Assembly (NCBI GenBank): GCA_963377175.1
Contig: CAUJNA010003789.1
Span: 1-64,000 of the forward strand
Length of the DNA: 64,000 nucleotides
From: Effrenium voratum
Lineage: Eukaryota > Sar > Dinophyceae > Suessiales > Symbiodiniaceae
Reading direction: 5' to 3'
Shown: one piece after another, positions 12,161-23,250 of the stretch
How the letters are laid out: every line of letters begins with the position of its first letter
How positions within the stretch are numbered: position 1 is the stretch's first letter
The notes under the pieces: model-generated
The model's input: only the letters and a program-made list of their open reading frames with translations
Database searches by the model: none
Told to the model about the DNA's origin: nothing
Position numbers and translations under genes: made by a program

Positions 12161-12250
12161 TGCGCTCGCGGCAGGAATCGAGCCCCGTGCGGAGTAAGAA
12201 GCGCTTAGCTCCTTGGCCGACGCCTTAGCCACTGGACTAAGGCGTCGGCG
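12161..12250 (-). other. tRNA-like sequence with A and B boxes
   Basis: The minus strand has an A-box match (TAGTCCAGTGG), a B-box-like GGCTCGATTCC, a 10-bp D-arm-like hairpin GACGCCTTAG/CTAAGGCGTC and a possible acceptor pairing CTCGC/GCGAG. The anticodon arm and T stem pair poorly, so a working tRNA gene is unlikely. A tRNA pseudogene or tRNA-derived short element fits better. It lies 16 bases before the fibre start codon of copy A. Confidence 0.35.
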
Positions 12251-13015
12251 AGAACATATGTAAACATGTTTGAAGGACCTGTTACCGGCAATATCCCGGA
12301 GGTCCTGGACAACGGAGAGGTGACTGACGGCACGCACGTCACCGCAGGGCAGCTGGCCCTCGCTTTGACGCCCTACGCTCAAGTAACGGACCTGGCGGTA
12401 AACACTGCAGCGTCCGGCAACAACGCAGCGGCCATCCAGTCCCTGGACGACAGAGTCACCGCAGAGCTGGCCTCAAAGCTGGACAGCAGCGCGCTGGCGC
12501 CGGCGTTTGCGCCCCTAGCAACGGCTGCGGCCCTGGCCACACGGACGGTCAGGTGGCCGCGCACGGAAGCAGCATCGCAGCGCTGCAGAGCTCGCTGACC
12601 ACGGGTCTCTCCAACAAGGCAGACCAGTCGGCCTTCGACGTGCTGGAAGGCGTGGTGGCCACGAAGAGCACCCCGGACGGCGTGGACCTGAAGCTGTCCA
12701 ACTACAGCACCACGGCGGCCATGAACGGTTCCATCGCCTCGGCCAACACCGCCACGCTGGCCACGGTGGCCGCCAACTACGGTCTCAAGACGGTGGTGGA
12801 CCAACACTCCCTGGACATAGCGGCGAGGATCACGCCGCTGGAGGTGGACACCAAGGTGGCCAACGCTCTCCTGGGGGCCGTCACCGCCGCGGCGCTGGCC
12901 TCCGAGCTCGCGAGGAAAGAGACCCACCATTCGGGGGCAGCATGCCTCCAAGGCGGACGCCAGCGCGCGACCCTTTTACGCCCTGCATCGCCGTGAACAA
13001 GTTCCTCCGAGTGAC

Positions 13016-13148
13016 TCTAAGATAATAAAATAATTAGATTTTAAATCATATAATTCTTTATCATTTTACAATTTAGTTATTTTTATGAGTATAATCTAAT
13101 ATCTAAATATCTTTTACAATTATCATTTTTAAATTTAATAATGTAAAG
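13016..13148. other. AT-rich island inside the fibre gene
   Basis: About 130 bases, almost all A and T, within coding DNA that is more than 60 percent G+C. It separates the shaft segment ending near 12955 from the next shaft segment at about 13215. No GT-AG boundary restores the frame clearly. It could be a decayed insertion or a captured organelle fragment; I see no gene in it. Confidence 0.6.
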
Positions 13149-14875
13149 GTGCGGCGCCCCTCCTGGGCGGGCATCCCACCCCCACGGCAACTCCCTGTCA
13201 GGGTTTTGGCGGACGAAGTGGCGGACGCCAGCGCGCTGGCCGCCCTGCTCTCCACGGTGGACGGACTGGACACGCCACTGGAGGTAGACACTAAGATAGC
13301 AAATGCGCTGCTGGGCCTCGCCACCGCGGCCTTCGTCGCAGCGCAGCTTGCTAGCCGGGACGCCAGCATCACGGCGCTCCAGGCCTCCAAGGCCGACGCG
13401 GCGCTGCTGGCCTCGTACGCCACGAACGCCGCGCTCTCCGCCAGAGAGACCGCGCTCCAGAGCGCCCTCGACGCAATCCTCGCGGAGCTCGCCGCCCTGC
13501 AGCTTCCCGGAGGCGGAGTTGTTAACGCGCCGGCCTGGGCGGGCTTCAGAACTTGGGAGCTCCTTCGCGGAAGCAACGTCGTTCGCAACCTGCATCTGGA
13601 GGCTCCTCTCTCTGCTGCGCTGGCCAACGGCGACGACACGCTGAGCATCACGGCAGACTGCTACTCCGTCGCAGCGGCGGACGCGGCCCTCGCGGCTGCG
13701 CTGCTGGCCTACTACACCTCCTCACTAGTGGACACTCTGTTGGGAGACTACCGAACCGGAACGGCGCAGGACGCGGAGACGACCAGCGCCATCACGGCCG
13801 CGCTGCTGGCCTACTACACCGCGGCGCAAGTGGACGCGCTGTTGGGAGATTACCGCACGGCGAGCGCGCAGGACACACAGACGCAGGCCGCCATCGCGGG
13901 CGCGCTGCTGGCCTACCGGACGGGCCCGGACCAGGACGTGTTCACAACCAACCAAATCACCTCGGCGCTGGTGGCGTACCGCTCAGCCGCAGACCAGGAC
14001 ACGGCGACGGCCTCGAGCATCGCAGCCGCGCTGCTCAGCTACTACACCATCGCGCAAGTAGACGGCCTCCTTGCCGGCAAGCTCGGAGTCACGGAGGCGG
14101 CCTCGGCCCTGCAAATAGCCGTGCGCTTTCCGGACGACGGAGGGGCCGACAAGGTGGTGGCCGCCATAGGAGAGCAGATCCTGGGCCCCACGGACGTCTT
14201 GCTGTCAAACTGGACGGTTCGCCCCAGCAGCGGCTGCAGCGTGGTCCTGGCCACGCACACCGCGGGAGTGAGCGTGGACGGCTACACCCTGACCCTGGCG
14301 GCGAACCCGTGGAACAGCGTGCGCACCTACAACTTGACCCCGGGCCGAGAGCTCCTCTTCGCCTGCCGCTACCGGCTCGGCACGGCCTCCAACTTCGTGG
14401 TGTACCTGTCCGAGGCAGACAACGTCTACGACCCCCTGTACGGCAGCTTCGTGGGCGACCAGGGAGCCTGGAGCACGGCCAAGATGTACTTCACAGTGCC
14501 TCCGAACGGAGTTGCGAAGCTGCACTTCGGGGCGCACTTCCAGGCGCCGGGCCTGCCCAACCAGACGGCAGGAACGGTGGACGTCTACGGCCTCCAGATC
14601 CTGGACGCAACCCTGGAGGCCGGCAACACGGAGGAGGAGGACACGGCGGCCTCGGCACTGCTGCTGAAGCACGAGTTCCTCGACGGAGGGGCCGACGACG
14701 TCACGCTGGCCACCCTGGGCGAGGTGCTGCTGGCACGCTCACCACGCTAGGAAATTTTTTGGTGCGCTCCAACAGCCAGAGCTCCGTGGCCTCGGCCAGC
14801 TTCACTGTGGGAGGCTTCCAGCTGGAGGGCTACGCCATGACCCTGAGCGCCTTCGCCTTGAACATCGTGCGCACC

Positions 14876-14975
14876 TAACCCTACCTATCTGCGTTAAAAC
14901 CTCCTACACAACCTTCATATAATAATTCCTAAACTATAACTATACCTACTTAAACAACCAACACAACACGCGGAC
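14876..14975. other. AT-rich, C-rich-strand island inside the fibre gene
   Basis: About 100 bases poor in G on the plus strand (starting CTAACCCTACCTATC). It interrupts the fibre directly after FALNIVRT. Coding similarity to copy 1 resumes after it, near 14990. Copy 1 has continuous sequence at this point, so this is an insertion or replacement specific to copy 2. Confidence 0.6.
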
Positions 14976-16537
14976 TATGCCTGGGATCACGCTACTCCTT
15001 CGCTGCCGTTACCGGCATGGGCATCGCCTCCACTTGGTGATGTACTCAGCGCGAGCCGACAACGACTACGTGGCGTCACCGGCACCTTCCTCCGCACCCC
15101 ATCGCAGGCTCTGGAGCAAACGCGCCCTGGACTTCTCTCGTCCATCAGGCCGGGCGGAATCGCGAAGCTGCAATTCGGAGCCTTCGGCGGCTCTATCCCC
15201 GGGCTGGTGCAGCAGTCGGCGGGCACGCTGGACCTGTACAGCATGCAGATCAGGGGCAGCGCCTTCGAGGGAGAGTCTGTCTCAGTAACGGACCTGCTGG
15301 CGGACTCGCTGGCCCTCACGGGCTCGGCCACGCTGGACGGGCTCACCGCGCAGGGCAACGGGGGCTGCGACCAGCTGCTGTGCAACGACGTGAACTGCAC
15401 GGACGTGTTCACGACGGGCGTGGACGCCTCGGGCGCAGTCTCCTGCGCTGCGCTCACAGCCACAGGCACCGTCGCCGGAGCCACGCTGTCGTCCACAGGG
15501 GCCGTGTCAGGCAGCTCGCTGAGCATCACGGGGGCGGCCAGCGTGGGCCTGCTGAGCTCGGCCCCGGAATCACGGGCAGCACATTGACCATCAACAACAC
15601 GGCCAACGCCGGGAACTTCACCACGGTGGGCGACGTGTCCACGGGGACATTGACGGCCTCAGGCGCAGCAACCGCGGCGAGCTTCGCAGCCACCGGCGCG
15701 CTCACGGGCGCCACGCTGACGATCACCGGGGCGGCTCCGCGGGCCCGCTGGACTGCGAAGCCTGGACTGCACCGTCACGGCCACGAGCGGCGGAGTGTCG
15801 ACGGGCAGCGTGGTGTGCGGCGACGTGACGAGCTCGGGCACGGTCTCCGCGCCGCAGCTCTTCGGTCCAACACGCTCACCGTGACCAACACCTCCGACTT
15901 CTCGGACGATCTCTTCTTGACGAAGAACTGGGCGGGCTGGAGCAAGCTGCAAGTGTCCAACACCAGCGCGGCCCCCGACAGCGGCCCGGAGCTGCGGCTG
16001 CTGGGCAACCAGAGCGCCAGGGTCTTCCTGGAGCGGGACGGCGGGGCGCACCAGTGCGAGCGCATCATGATCAACGACGAGGCGCTGGTGCAGACCAAGA
16101 GCCTCTCCACGCAGCTGTCCCTGACCACGAACCAGAGGAACCCCGGCTGCCTCGTGATCGCGGGCAACACGGGCAACGTGGTCTGCACCACGAGCTTCAC
16201 GAATTTGTCGGACAGCCGGGTGAAGACGGAGATGGCCGAGGCCGACGTGGCGGAGCTCAAGCAGCTCTTCGACTCCGTGGAGGCCAAGCAGTACAAGCGC
16301 CCGGACATGAACGAGGACCTGAGGCTGGGCTTCGCCTCGGACGACTTCGCAGGAACGAAGTGGAAGAATTTGACGGGCACCGCCGGTGGAGCGACGGCAC
16401 GGAGATGGTTACCCTCGACTACTCTCACCTCACCAGCGTACTGTGGGGGGTGTGCAAGGGCTTCCAGGCCCGGCTGGACGCACTTGAAGCCTGGCAGGCC
16501 CAGCGGGGGCCGAAGAACGAGTAAAAAAACTGTGTGA

Positions 16538-16655
16538 GCAGGCCTCCTCGTTCTAGAGGAACCTTGCTCAAGCTCCTTTTTGGGGCAACAAGTAGGTGTG
16601 TGCAGGCCTCCCTGCGTCCAGGGAACCTTGCTCAAGCTCCTTTTTGGGGCAACAA
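16538..16655 (+). terminator. Two hairpin units after the fibre gene
   Basis: Two tandem units read GCAGGCCTCC, a small hairpin (CCTCCTCGTTCTAGAGG in the first, CCTGCGTCCAGG in the second), then CTTGCTCAAGCTCCTTTTT and GGGGCAACAA. The stem bases differ while pairing is kept. They lie between the fibre stop (16522-16524) and the integrase ATG (16662). A third unit follows the integrase. A transcript-end role is inferred. Confidence 0.55.
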
Positions 16656-16661
16656 AGCTAA

Positions 16662-17651
16662 ATGGAGGCGCTGAGGGACCTGGCCGACGACTTCAACGTG
16701 CGGGACCCGCGGAAGCTGTACCGACTCGCGAGGCAGCGCGACCTCGACGTGAAGCAGGCCATGGCCTTCGAGGCGCTGAAGGCCGACGTGGGCCGGCAGG
16801 TGCAGGCGCCCCGGCCGCGCGCGCTGGGCAAGTCGGCCGCCGAGGGGCCGAACGACCGGCTGCAGGCCGACCTCATCGACTTCAGCCAGAACACGCGGGG
16901 GAAGACGAAGTACGGCCTGGTGGTGATGGACGTCTTCACCCGGGAGGCCGCCGTGGAACCTCTGCAGAACAAGAACGCCGAGACGGTGGGCCGCGCCACC
17001 AAGCGCGCCGCAAAGGAGCTGACGGGGGACGACGGAAACTTTGTGGTCACGACGGACCTGGGCAACGAGTTCGCCACGCTGGACCGGGAGCTGCCCGGAA
17101 GCCGTGCACCGCACGAAGCGGCCCGAGGACCGCAACGCCATTGCCGTGGTGGACCGGGGCATCCAGACGCTGAAGAAGGACCTGGCCACGAGGGTGGCGC
17201 GCAAGGGCGGGCAGTGGAGCGACCACTTCGAGCGGGCGCCGGGGCCTACAACGCGCGGCCCCACGAGACGGTGCACGGCGCGCCCGAGGACGTGGAGAAG
17301 CAGCCGGCCACGGAGTTCAGGGTCCTCCAAGACAACGCCGACAAGTTCCAGCACAACAAGGACCTCACCGACCGGCGCGTGAAGGCGGTGGAGGACGCGG
17401 GCGCCTTCCGAGCGCCGACGAACGCGGCGAGGAGCTTCAACCCTCAGTACGGCGACGTGCAGCAGCTGGGGGCCGTGGACTCCATGACCGTCCGCAGCAC
17501 GGAGGGGCGCGAGACCCTGCTGAAGCTGGCGCTGCCGGCGCCGCAGGGCAGCGGCAACGCGGCGGGCCGGCTGACGAGACGGGGCAGGCCGGCGGCTGTG
17601 AGGCAGCTGGACGACTTCCTGGCGCCTCCGAGGCCCAGGACCCTCGACTAG
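16662..17651 (+). pseudogene. Retroviral-type (DDE) integrase of a Polinton-like virus
   Basis: About 330 residues from ATG 16662 to TAG 17651. The core has the first catalytic Asp in LQADLIDFS, then YGLVVMDVFTREA. The second Asp is in VVTTDLGNEF, and the third acidic position is in AVVDRGIQTLKKDL. The third residue is Asp rather than the usual Glu; I recall related protist integrases with the same AVVD pattern. The C-terminal part (AYNARPHETVHGAP onward) resembles the usual integrase tail region. Two opposite frameshifts, near 17098 and 17240, put about 47 codons in another frame; outside them the frame is open. No N-terminal HHCC finger is evident. It would insert the viral genome into host DNA. 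Fibre and polymerase lie on the same strand. Confidence 0.85.
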
Positions 17652-17680
17652 CTTTCAAAAACTGTTTTTTGAGGCACTCT

Positions 17681-17730
17681 TCAGGCCTCCTCGTTTCCGA
17701 GGACGCTTGAAGCAAGCCCCTTTTGGCGCA
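17681..17730 (+). terminator. Hairpin unit after the integrase
   Basis: Same class as 16538-16655: CAGGCCTCCTCG, the stem CCTCGTTTCCGAGG, then GCTTGAAGCAAGCCCCTTTT. The paired bases differ from the fibre-side units but the fold is kept. Confidence 0.5.
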
Positions 17731-17942
17731 AAAAAAACTTTGATCACACTCAAGTTGGATGATCGAGCGAAAACACTAGAAAAAAAGGGTTTCGAGACAT
17801 TGCGCGGGCTGGGGGGGAATTCCCGGGCCTGCTCAAGCCCTTTTTGGGTTAGGGTTTGGGGTGCTCGGGAAACCAACGGGTTGGGCGAACCAATCAAATG
17901 AGCGGGGGCTGGCATGGGCAACCCGTGCAAAACCGTGCAAAA

Positions 17943-18139
17943 GCTATTCCTCCAGGCCCTACATAAATGTAGGCCCTGTAAGAATAGCATTTTGTGGCGC
18001 AAAAACCGTGCAAAAAAGCTATTAGTCCAGGCCGTACATACATGTACACCCTGTAAGAATAGCATTTTTGTTGCGCAAAACCGTGCAAAACGAGCTATTC
18101 CTCCAGGCCGTATATGAATATACACCCTGTAAGAATAGC
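17943..18139. promoter_or_regulatory. Three class-I viral hairpin modules
   Basis: Each module begins GCTATT, has an inner palindrome around a TAC..GTA core, and ends AATAGC. Modules are separated by GTGGCGCAAAACCGTGCAAAA-like spacers. Starts are at 17943, 18018 and 18094. The same module appears at 24173-24293, 30125-30316, 35548-35586 and 62543-62587, always between virus genes. Confidence 0.75.
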
Positions 18140-18285
18140 ATTTCGTGGCGCAAAACGGTGCAAATGTCCCTTTAGGGTTTGGGGTCCTCGGCAAACCAAA
18201 CGGGTTGGGCGGACCAGTATCAAACCCCAACGGGTTGGGCGGACCAGTATCAAACCATGGCAGTGAGTCCGAGGGTTGTTGGGCT

Positions 18286-18449
18286 CCTTATAGGAACCTA
18301 TAGGAACCTATAGGAATCTTATAGGAAACTCATAGGAAACCTGTAGGAAGCCCTCTTCATCTTTTCCTATGGGCTTCCTATGGACTTCCTATGGGTTTCC
18401 TATGAGTTTCCTATAAGATTCCTATAGGTTCCTATAGGTTCCTATAAGG
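18286..18449. repeat. CTATAGGAAC long hairpin
   Basis: A nearly perfect 160-base inverted repeat built of short units such as CCTATAGGAA and CATAGGAAAC, with a loop near CTCTTCATCTTT. A close relative lies at 34498-34658, at the right end of virus copy A. Confidence 0.85.
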
Positions 18450-18477
18450 GCCCAAAAAAACTCCGAGCTCCCGACAC

Positions 18478-20240
18478 CCTTCGTCTGGTTGGGTCACGAC
18501 CCGTTGGGCAGACCAGTACTCTGCCAAAAAATGCCGGGCCCTTTTGGGCAGACCAGTACTAAGCCAAAAAAATGCCGGGCCCTTTGGGCAGACCAGTACT
18601 TGAAAACCGAACCCCTCCCGGGCCCGTTGGGCTAACCAGTACTTAAAAAAAACCGACCCCTATCCCCCAGACCCGTTGGGCGAACCAGTACTTAAAAAAA
18701 CCCGACCCCTACCCCGCACACCCGTTAAGCGAACCAGTACTCAAAAACGAATCCCCCCCGGGCCCTTTGGGCAGACCAGTACTTGAAAACCGAATTTTTC
18801 CGGGCCCGTTGGGCTAACCAGTACTTAAAAAAACCCGGCCCCTAGCCCGCAGACCCGTTGGGCAGACCATTGAAAATAAAATCCGAAACCCGCCCAGAAC
18901 CGTTGGGCGAACCAGTACTTAAAAACGAATCCCCCCCGGGCCCTTTGGGCAGACCAGTACTTGAAAACCGAACCCCTCCCAGACCCGTTGGGCTAACCAG
19001 TACTTAAAAAAAACCGACCCCTATCCCCCAGACCCGTTGGGCCAACCAGTACTTGGAAGCGGCCGACCCTTGTCCCCCAGACCCGTTGGGCGAACCAGTA
19101 CTTAAAAAACCCGACCCCTACCCCGCAGACCCGTTGGGCGAACCAGTACTCAAAAAACGAATCCCCCCCGGGCGTGTTGGGCAGACCATTGAAAATAAAA
19201 TCCGAAACCCGCCCAGACCCGTTGGGCGAACCAGTACTCAAAAACGAATCCCCCCCGGGCCCGTTGGGCAGACCATTGAAAAAAAAAATCCGAAACCCCT
19301 CCAGGCGCGTTGGGCGAACCATTGAAAAAAAAAATCCGAAACCCCCCCAGACCCGTTGGACAGTACCTAACCACGCCCCCTCGGCAAGCCTCCAAACAGG
19401 GGGCCATCCATGCTACCTGCAAAAACGGAGTTGGGCGGACCAGGATCGAGCCCGGCGGGTTGGGTGGACCAAGCCCAACCCGTGTCAAAAAACTCAACAA
19501 AAACGCCCGCTGCCACTCTTCGTCGTTTTTGACGACAGGTGGCAGCGCCAAAAAAACTGGCAACATCTTCACACTTTTTCGACGCCGGAGCCGACCCCAA
19601 CCCGCTGAACACCGCCCCGGCCCAGGGAGATTCGTATGACCCGTATGACCGTATGATCCGTATGATCCGTATGATCCGTATGATTCGTATGACTCGGCAA
19701 GCCTGGCATTGAAGCCTCAGCCCGAGTCATACGGATCATACGGATCATACGGATCATACGGATCATACGGATCATACGGATCATACGGTCATACGGCCAC
19801 GGCTCGGCACTTCGGGAGTACCAACCAGGTAACCTGCCTGGCATTGAAGCCTCGGCACCTGCCTGGCATCGAAGCCTCCTGCCAAGCCAAAATCGGGCCC
19901 AGTTGGGCGAGCCAGTACCGAGCGCAGGTTGGGCGGGCCAGTATCAAACCTGAACGGGTCGGCCCGTTGGGCAAACCAGTACTTGAGAAAAAAATCTGAA
20001 ACCCCTCCAGGCCCGTTGGGCAAACCAGTACTTGAAAAATAAAATCCGAAACCGCTCCAGATGCGTTGGGCAAACCAGTACTTGAAAAAAAAATCTGAAA
20101 CCCCTCCAGGCCCGTTGGGCAAACCAGTACTTGGAAAAAAAAAATCCGAAACCCCTCCAGACCCGTTGGGCAAACCAGTACTTGAAAAAAAATCTGAAAC
20201 CCCCTCCAGGCCCGTTGGGCAAACCAGTACTTGAAAAAAA
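18478..20240. repeat. GTTGGGCGAACCAGTACTT satellite
   Basis: More than 20 degenerate units of roughly 55-70 bases, each with a core CCGTTGGGC(A/G)(A/G)ACCAGTACTT, then an A-run, then a C-rich piece. The array pauses at 19370-19900 for other repeats. Single cores recur at 20630-20870, 22000-22350 and 23310-23420. Long open frames here are products of the repeat. Confidence 0.85.
19625..19797. repeat. CATACGGAT inverted array
   Basis: A run of ATCCGTATG units (19625-19695) is followed by a short spacer and the inverse run of CATACGGAT units (19725-19797), making a hairpin. Shorter versions lie at 11522-11560, 23570-23690, 37965-38005 and 39235-39280. Confidence 0.85.
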
Positions 20241-23200
20241 AAAGAGCCAAATTGGCTGGTTTTTTGTGTTTGTCTCACTTGTCTCAGCGGTTGTCTCAGT
20301 TTGTCTCAATGGAGGCTGTTATACCAGAAAACAGTCAAATTTGCCCGTTTTTGTGTTTGTTTCAGTTGTCTCAGTCGTCCCAGGAAAACAGCCAAAATGG
20401 CCGGTTTTGCGTTTGTCTCACTTGTCTCACTTGTCTCACTTGTCTCAGGGGGGTCTCTCTGGCTCTGATAAAAAAAAAACGACCTGTCTCTTCATTGTAG
20501 AAAACAGGTAAAAAAATGGCTGGTTTCGCTTTTGTCTCACTTGTCTCACTTGTTTCAGGGAAGGCTTTCATACCAAAAAAAGGCCAAATTGGTCCGTTTT
20601 GTGTTTGTCTCACTTGTCTCAGTGTGTCTGGGCGGACCAGTACCACCCCCCAAACCCCCCACGCCCGTTTGAGCAGACTAGTACCAACCCCAACCCCCTA
20701 AAACTTTTGTTGGGCCCCCCACCTGTTGGGGCAGACCAGTACCAAGCAGACCCCCTCTACCCGTTGGGCAAGCCAGTACCCATCCCAACTTCCACCACCC
20801 GTTGGGCGAACCAGTACTTTAAAAAAAAGAATCCCCCCAGACCCGTTGGGCGAACCAGTATCATTGAGACATTGCCATGGCTCTCTTCACGTCATCCAAT
20901 CCATCCAAGAAAAAAAAAACAAGTCTATTTGGCAAAATTCACCACTAGAGGAGACGAGGTTTTTTTTTGCCCAGAGCCAGAGAGGTCCCCCTGAGACAAG
21001 TGAGACAAGTGAGACAAGTGAGACAAACAAAAAACTTGCCATTTTGCGCTGTTTTCCGGGCAGCTCTGTGTGGTCTCATTTGCACCACTTGCCTCAATTG
21101 TCTGAATTTCTCAGCAGGATTGATCAGAAAAACAGCAAATTTGCCGCTTTTGTGTTCGTCTCACTTGTCTCACTTGTATCAGTTGCTCAAAAACATCAAA
21201 ATCGACAGGTTTCGTGTTTGTCTCATTTGTCTGACTCTTGTCTCACTTGTCTCAGTTGCTCAAAAACAGCAAAAAATCGCCAGGTTTCGTACATCTCATG
21301 TGTCTCACTTCTCTCACTTGTGTCAGTTGCTCAAAACTGCAAAAAATCGACAAGTTTTGTATTTGTCTCACTTGTCTCACTTGTCTCACCTCCCTGATCT
21401 CCGACCAGGTCCCACGAAAAGCCTTGAGAAGAGACGAGTTTTTTTTTTCTCCAGAGCCAGAGACCCCCCCTGAGACAAGTGAGACAAGTGAGACAAGTGA
21501 GACAAACAAAAAAAACGTCCATTTGGCATTGTTTTCCGGACAGTTCTGTGTGGTCTCGTTTGTCTCACTTGTCTCAATTGTCCAAATATCTCAGCAAAAT
21601 TGCTCACAAACAGCCAATTTTGCCGCTTTTGTGTCTGTCTCACTTGTCTCACTTGTCTCAGTTGCTCAAAAAACAGCAAAATCAACAGGTTTCGTGTTTG
21701 TCTCACTTGTCCCATTTTTTTGTCTCACTTGTCTCACTTGCTCAAAAAACAGCCAAATTCCGGTTTTTGTGTTTGTCTCACTTGTCTCAGTCGTTGTCTC
21801 AGTTTGTCTCAATGGAGGCTGTTATACCAGAAAACAGCCAAATTTGCCAGTTTTTTTTGTGTTTGTTTCAGTCTCAACAGAGGGTTTCATGCAGGAAAAC
21901 AGCCAAACTGGCCCGTTTTGCGTTTGTCTCACTTGTCTCACTTGTCTCACTTGTCTCAGGGGGGGCTCTCTGGCTCTGGAAAAAAAGCATCGGTCTGTCT
22001 GGGCGGACCAGTACCCGTTTGGGCAGACTAGTGCCAACCCCAACCCCCCAAAAAATTTGTTGGGCCCCCCCACCTGTTGGGGCAGACCAGTACCAAGCAG
22101 ACCCCCTCTACCCGTTGGGCGAACCATTTGAAAAAAGAATCCCCCCAGACCCGTTGGGCAGACCAGTACTTTCAAAAAAAAAAGGATACCCCCCAGACCC
22201 GTTGGGCAGACCAGTACTTTCAAAAAAAAAGAATACCCCCCAGACCCGTTGGGCAGACCAGTACCCATCCCAACTTCCACCACCCGTTGGGCGAACCAGT
22301 AATTTAAAAAAGAATCCCCCCAGACCCGTTGGGCGAACCAGTATCATTGAGACATTGTCATGGCTCTCTTCACGTCATCCAATCCATCCAAGAAAAAAAG
22401 AGCAAGTCTATTTGGCAAAATTCACCACAAAAAAAAGCCTTCAGAGGAGACGAGTTGTTTTTTTTTCCCAGAGCCAGAGACCCCCCCCTGAGACAAGTGA
22501 GACAAGTGAGACAAGTGAGACAAACAAAAAAACGGCCATTTGGCACTGTTTCCGGACAGTTCTGTGTGGTCTCATTTTGTCTCACTTGTCTCAATTGTCT
22601 CAATTTCTCAGCAGGATTGATCAGAAAACAGCAAATTTGCCGCTTTTGTGTTCGTCTCACTTGTCTCACTTGTCTCACTTGTATCAGTTGCTCAAAAACA
22701 TCAAAATCGACAGGTTTCGTGTTTGTCTCACTTGTCCCATTTTTTGTCTCACTTGTCTCACTTGCTCAAAAACAGCCAAATTGGCCGGTTTTGTGTTTGT
22801 CTCACTTGTCTCACTTGTCTCACTTGTCTCACCTCCCCGATCTCCGACCAGGTCCCACGAAAAGCCTTCAGAAGAGACGAGTTTTTTTTCTCCCAGAGCC
22901 AGAGACCCCCCCCCTGAGACAAGTGAGACAAGTGAGACAAGTGAGACAAACAAAAAAACGGCCATTTGGCATTGTTTTCCGGACAGTTCTGTGTGGTCTC
23001 GTTTGTCTCACTTGTCTCAATTGTCCAAATATCTCAGCAAAATTGCTCACAAACAGCCAATTGTGTCTGTCTCACTTGTCTCACTTGTCTCAGTTGCTCA
23101 AAACAGCAAAATCAACAGGTTTCGTGTTTGTCTCACTTGTCCCATTTTTGTCTCACTTGTCTCACTTGCTCAAAAACAGCCAAATTGGCCGGTTTGTGTT

Positions 23201-23250
23201 TGTCTCACTTGTCTCACTTGTCTCAACCCCCCCCCCTGTCTTCGGTCAGG
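20241..23250. repeat. CTTGTCTCA satellite with higher-order duplication
   Basis: Runs of the 9-base unit CTTGTCTCA on the plus strand alternate with inverted runs (TGAGACAAG), often joined through CCAGAGCCAGAGA. Two copies of a block of about 1.48 kb are visible (from about 20850 and from about 22330); both include TCTTCACGTCATCCAATCC. Several frames of up to 659 codons are open only because the unit has no stop; they are not genes. Confidence 0.85.

Larger units (their letters stand above)
12266..16524 (+). pseudogene. Virus fibre/spike protein with S74 chaperone domain, copy 2
   Basis: Starts at ATG 12266 (MFEGPVTGNIPEVLDN). The order is: Ala/Leu/Asp-rich shaft with KADASALAALLSTVDG-type repeats to about 13.6 kb; YYT/YRT units (13.7-14.1 kb); two related beta-rich domains with TYNLTPGRELLF; Thr/Gly/Ser beta repeats such as GAVSGSSLSITGAASVG (15.2-15.75 kb); and a C-terminal intramolecular chaperone of the S74 family (16198-16524). 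The S74 domain keeps the cleavage-site pattern LSDSRVKTEM and ends in a helical tail. S74 domains trimerise fibres and cut themselves off at that Ser. The longest uninterrupted segment is 13149-14750. Frame breaks occur near 12540, 12950, 14735, 15565, 15740-15860 and 16385, and two AT-rich segments interrupt it. Full length would be about 1350 residues. Position beside the integrase supports a virion fibre role. Confidence 0.8.

Noticed and set aside
12161..12250. Functional tRNA gene
   Set aside because: The anticodon arm and T stem do not pair properly.
12266..16524. Prophage tail fibre from bacterial contamination
   Set aside because: The same block carries a Polinton-type integrase and capsid genes, and is surrounded by spliced-leader, Copia and intron-bearing sequence. 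No bacterial operon features are present.
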